NCBI RefSeq assembly: GCF_024298925.1 | Contig: NZ_CP101283.1 | Location: 2,609,001-2,673,000, forward strand | Reading direction: 5' to 3' | DNA: 64,000 nucleotides | Source of the DNA: Phenylobacterium sp. LH3H17 | GTDB lineage: Bacteria > Pseudomonadota > Alphaproteobacteria > Caulobacterales > Caulobacteraceae | In this document: positions 62,783-64,000 of the stretch, in pieces | How positions within the stretch are numbered: the stretch's first letter is position 1 | How the letters are laid out: each line of letters opens with the position of its first letter | Position numbers and translations under genes: made by a program | The notes under the pieces: generated by a model | The model's database searches: none | The model's input: the letters and a program-made list of their open reading frames with translations, nothing else | What the model was told of the DNA's origin: nothing

Positions 62783-62810
62783 CGGTTTCTCATCGGTTTG
62801 GCATCGGTTT
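62780..62810. promoter_or_regulatory. Three CATCGGTTT repeats with 11-bp period at the regulator start
   Basis: CATCGGTTT occurs at 62780-62788, 62791-62799 and 62802-62810, so once per DNA helical turn on one face. The first copy includes the regulator's start codon. The arrangement suits binding of an OmpR-type winged-helix protein and suggests autoregulation, and possibly control of the divergent phosphotransferase gene. Confidence 0.6.
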
Positions 62811-62907
62811 GTGGCTGTGGTTGCCCAGGCGTCGATCGCTCACGGTGCCTAGCACATGTCGGCGCCTGCGTTCCATGAACAGCGTCGCGTGAGTGCGGGG
62901 CAACGCA

Positions 62908-64000
62908 ATGGAACTCTATGACGTGAGCGACGCGCTCGCGGACGCAAGCCTGGTGCTGCCGCGGCGCCTGGACGAGGTCGACCCGGCGTTTATGACCCGC
63001 GTGCTCCAGCGAAGCGGTGCGATCTCGGCGACCAATTCGGTGGTCTCCCAGATCGAGCAGGGCGTAGGCATGACCGCCGGCTACTTCTCCTCGATCAAGA
63101 AGGTGCGCTGCGCCTACGCCGAACCCACCGACGCGCCCACCGACTTCGTGGTCAAGGCCTGGCCTTCGCTGGAGATCGCGCCCAGGGACAGCATCGCCGC
63201 GATGTTCCTCAAGGACATCCACGGCTATCAGGTCCCCGCCGAACGGTTCTATCCGCGCCCCAAGGCGTACCTGGCCGCCTGCGACCCGTCCCAGGACGCC
63301 TATGTCCTGGTGATGGAAGACGCCGGCGTCTTCGCCACCCAGAAGATTCACGAGCACGAGCTGACCTTTGACGAGGTCATGCGGATGATCCCCGCCCTGG
63401 TGGACGTGGCGGTGGCCTGGGAAGGCGCCGATGAGGGCGAGCGCGCCGCCGAGCTGGCGGCCATGGGCGTACCGCACTGGACCTCGCCGGAGAACCTCGA
63501 CGGCTTCAAGGTCGGGATGCCGGGCGGAGCGCGGCTGTTCGACCTGGTTTGCTCGAAGCCCGGTTCGCCGATCCATGGCGGGGCCCCCTGGAACGAGCGC
63601 CTGGGCGTTCCCGACCTCGCCGCCCGGCTCACCAACCGCCTTGAAGCCTTCTTCGACGCCGTGCGCCCCGAGAACGGCGCGACCTGCACGATCGTCCACG
63701 GCGACATGCGCGGCGACAACTTCTTCTTCTGCGAAGGACAGTCCGACCATCCGCACGGTTGGCTGTGCATCGACTTCCAGCAGATGGTCCGCGGTCCCGT
63801 GCCGTCGGATCTTGCCTACCTGATGACGTCGGGGACGGTGCTGCCCGAGGTCTACGCTGGCGAAAACCAGAACCGGGTGCTCCGCGCCTTCTACGACCGG
63901 TTCATGGCCAGGACCCGTCGGTATCCCGACTACAGCTACGACCGGTTCGTCGACGAGTACCGGCGCATGGCGACGATCCAGTACATCTACTACGTGGCCT
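62908..64000 (+). CDS. Phosphotransferase family protein, partial
   Basis: The first 364 codons of a gene that runs off the right edge, from the ATG at 62908. The kinase-like fold shows FVVKAWPS (ATP-binding Lys), YVLVMEDAG, the catalytic loop IVHGDMRGDNFFF with Asp and Asn, and CIDFQQMVRGPVPSDLAYLM with the metal-binding Asp. It belongs to the aminoglycoside phosphotransferase/ecdysteroid-kinase-like group, whose bacterial substrates are mostly unknown. It is divergent from the winged-helix regulator. Confidence 0.85.
   Translation, partial: MELYDVSDALADASLVLPRRLDEVDPAFMTRVLQRSGAISATNSVVSQIEQGVGMTAGYFSSIKKVRCAYAEPTDAPTDFVVKAWPSLEIAPRDSIAAMFLKDIHGYQVPAERFYPRPKAYLAACDPSQDAYVLVMEDAGVFATQKIHEHELTFDEVMRMIPALVDVAVAWEGADEGERAAELAAMGVPHWTSPENLDGFKVGMPGGARLFDLVCSKPGSPIHGGAPWNERLGVPDLAARLTNRLEAFFDAVRPENGATCTIVHGDMRGDNFFFCEGQSDHPHGWLCIDFQQMVRGPVPSDLAYLMTSGTVLPEVYAGENQNRVLRAFYDRFMARTRRYPDYSYDRFVDEYRRMATIQYIYYVA

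Noticed and set aside
1..64000. CRISPR arrays, rRNA genes, complete prophage
   Set aside because: No regularly spaced repeats of 24-40 bases, no rRNA-like sequence and no phage structural genes were seen.

Overview
The window is GC-rich, densely packed DNA of the kind found in Caulobacteraceae (Caulobacter or Phenylobacterium type). The evidence is the gene order secF-secD-yajC, dipM-pcm-surE-serS-tatCBA-scpB-scpA-nagZ-SPOR-dgt/erpA, the four-LysM degenerate LytM protein resembling Caulobacter DipM, and the use of TonB-dependent receptors. Placement below family level is inference.

Layout. (1) About 1-35,165 is an ordinary chromosomal backbone. It carries protein export (SecDF, YajC, TatABC), cell division and envelope (DipM, NagZ, SPOR protein, GlmU), chromosome structure (ScpAB), repair and nucleotide pools (Pcm, XthA, Dgt, SurE), redox (Gpx, Gor), and biosynthesis (IlvD, class II DAHP synthase, RpiA), plus several small membrane or unknown proteins. 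Many neighbours overlap by 1-4 bases (ATGA, GTGA, TAGTG), which indicates translationally coupled operons. Two kinds of intergenic palindromic repeat lie between these genes. (2) 35,091-35,165 is tRNA-Val(CAC). (3) About 35,166-53,700 is a genomic island that starts at the tRNA 3' end. It has the core of an alphaproteobacterial plasmid or integrative element: a C-terminally short relaxase, a DUF2493 protein, two SSB-like proteins, a strawberry-notch-type methyltransferase/helicase split by one in-frame amber codon, a ParB-like protein and a Toprim protein. No integrase or type IV secretion genes were found, so it looks like a decayed, immobile remnant. Its right half is AT-richer cargo: an MNT-HEPN fusion, a truncated IS1182-like transposase, a frameshifted unknown gene, and a compact three-gene operon of SLATT membrane protein, CD-NTase-like nucleotidyltransferase and an unknown protein. 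(4) About 53,774-64,000 is backbone again, with catabolic genes: an HSD10-like dehydrogenase, a Crp/Fnr regulator, and an apparent operon of TonB receptor, AtuA-like protein, DUF4387 protein and CitMHS transporter. It ends with a winged-helix/TPR regulator and a partial phosphotransferase.

The strongest candidate for an under-described system is the SLATT/CD-NTase/unknown operon (51,013-53,061). It looks like a minimal CBASS-type antiphage signalling module with a membrane effector and an extra translationally coupled third gene, preceded by a cluster of palindromes. Other notable points are the single amber codon in an otherwise open 1,424-codon gene, a competing inverted-repeat leader before the DUF2493 gene, a hairpin over the ilvD ribosome binding site, and three 11-bp-phased repeats over the start of a winged-helix regulator. 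All family assignments come from reading sequences by eye; no database search was run.
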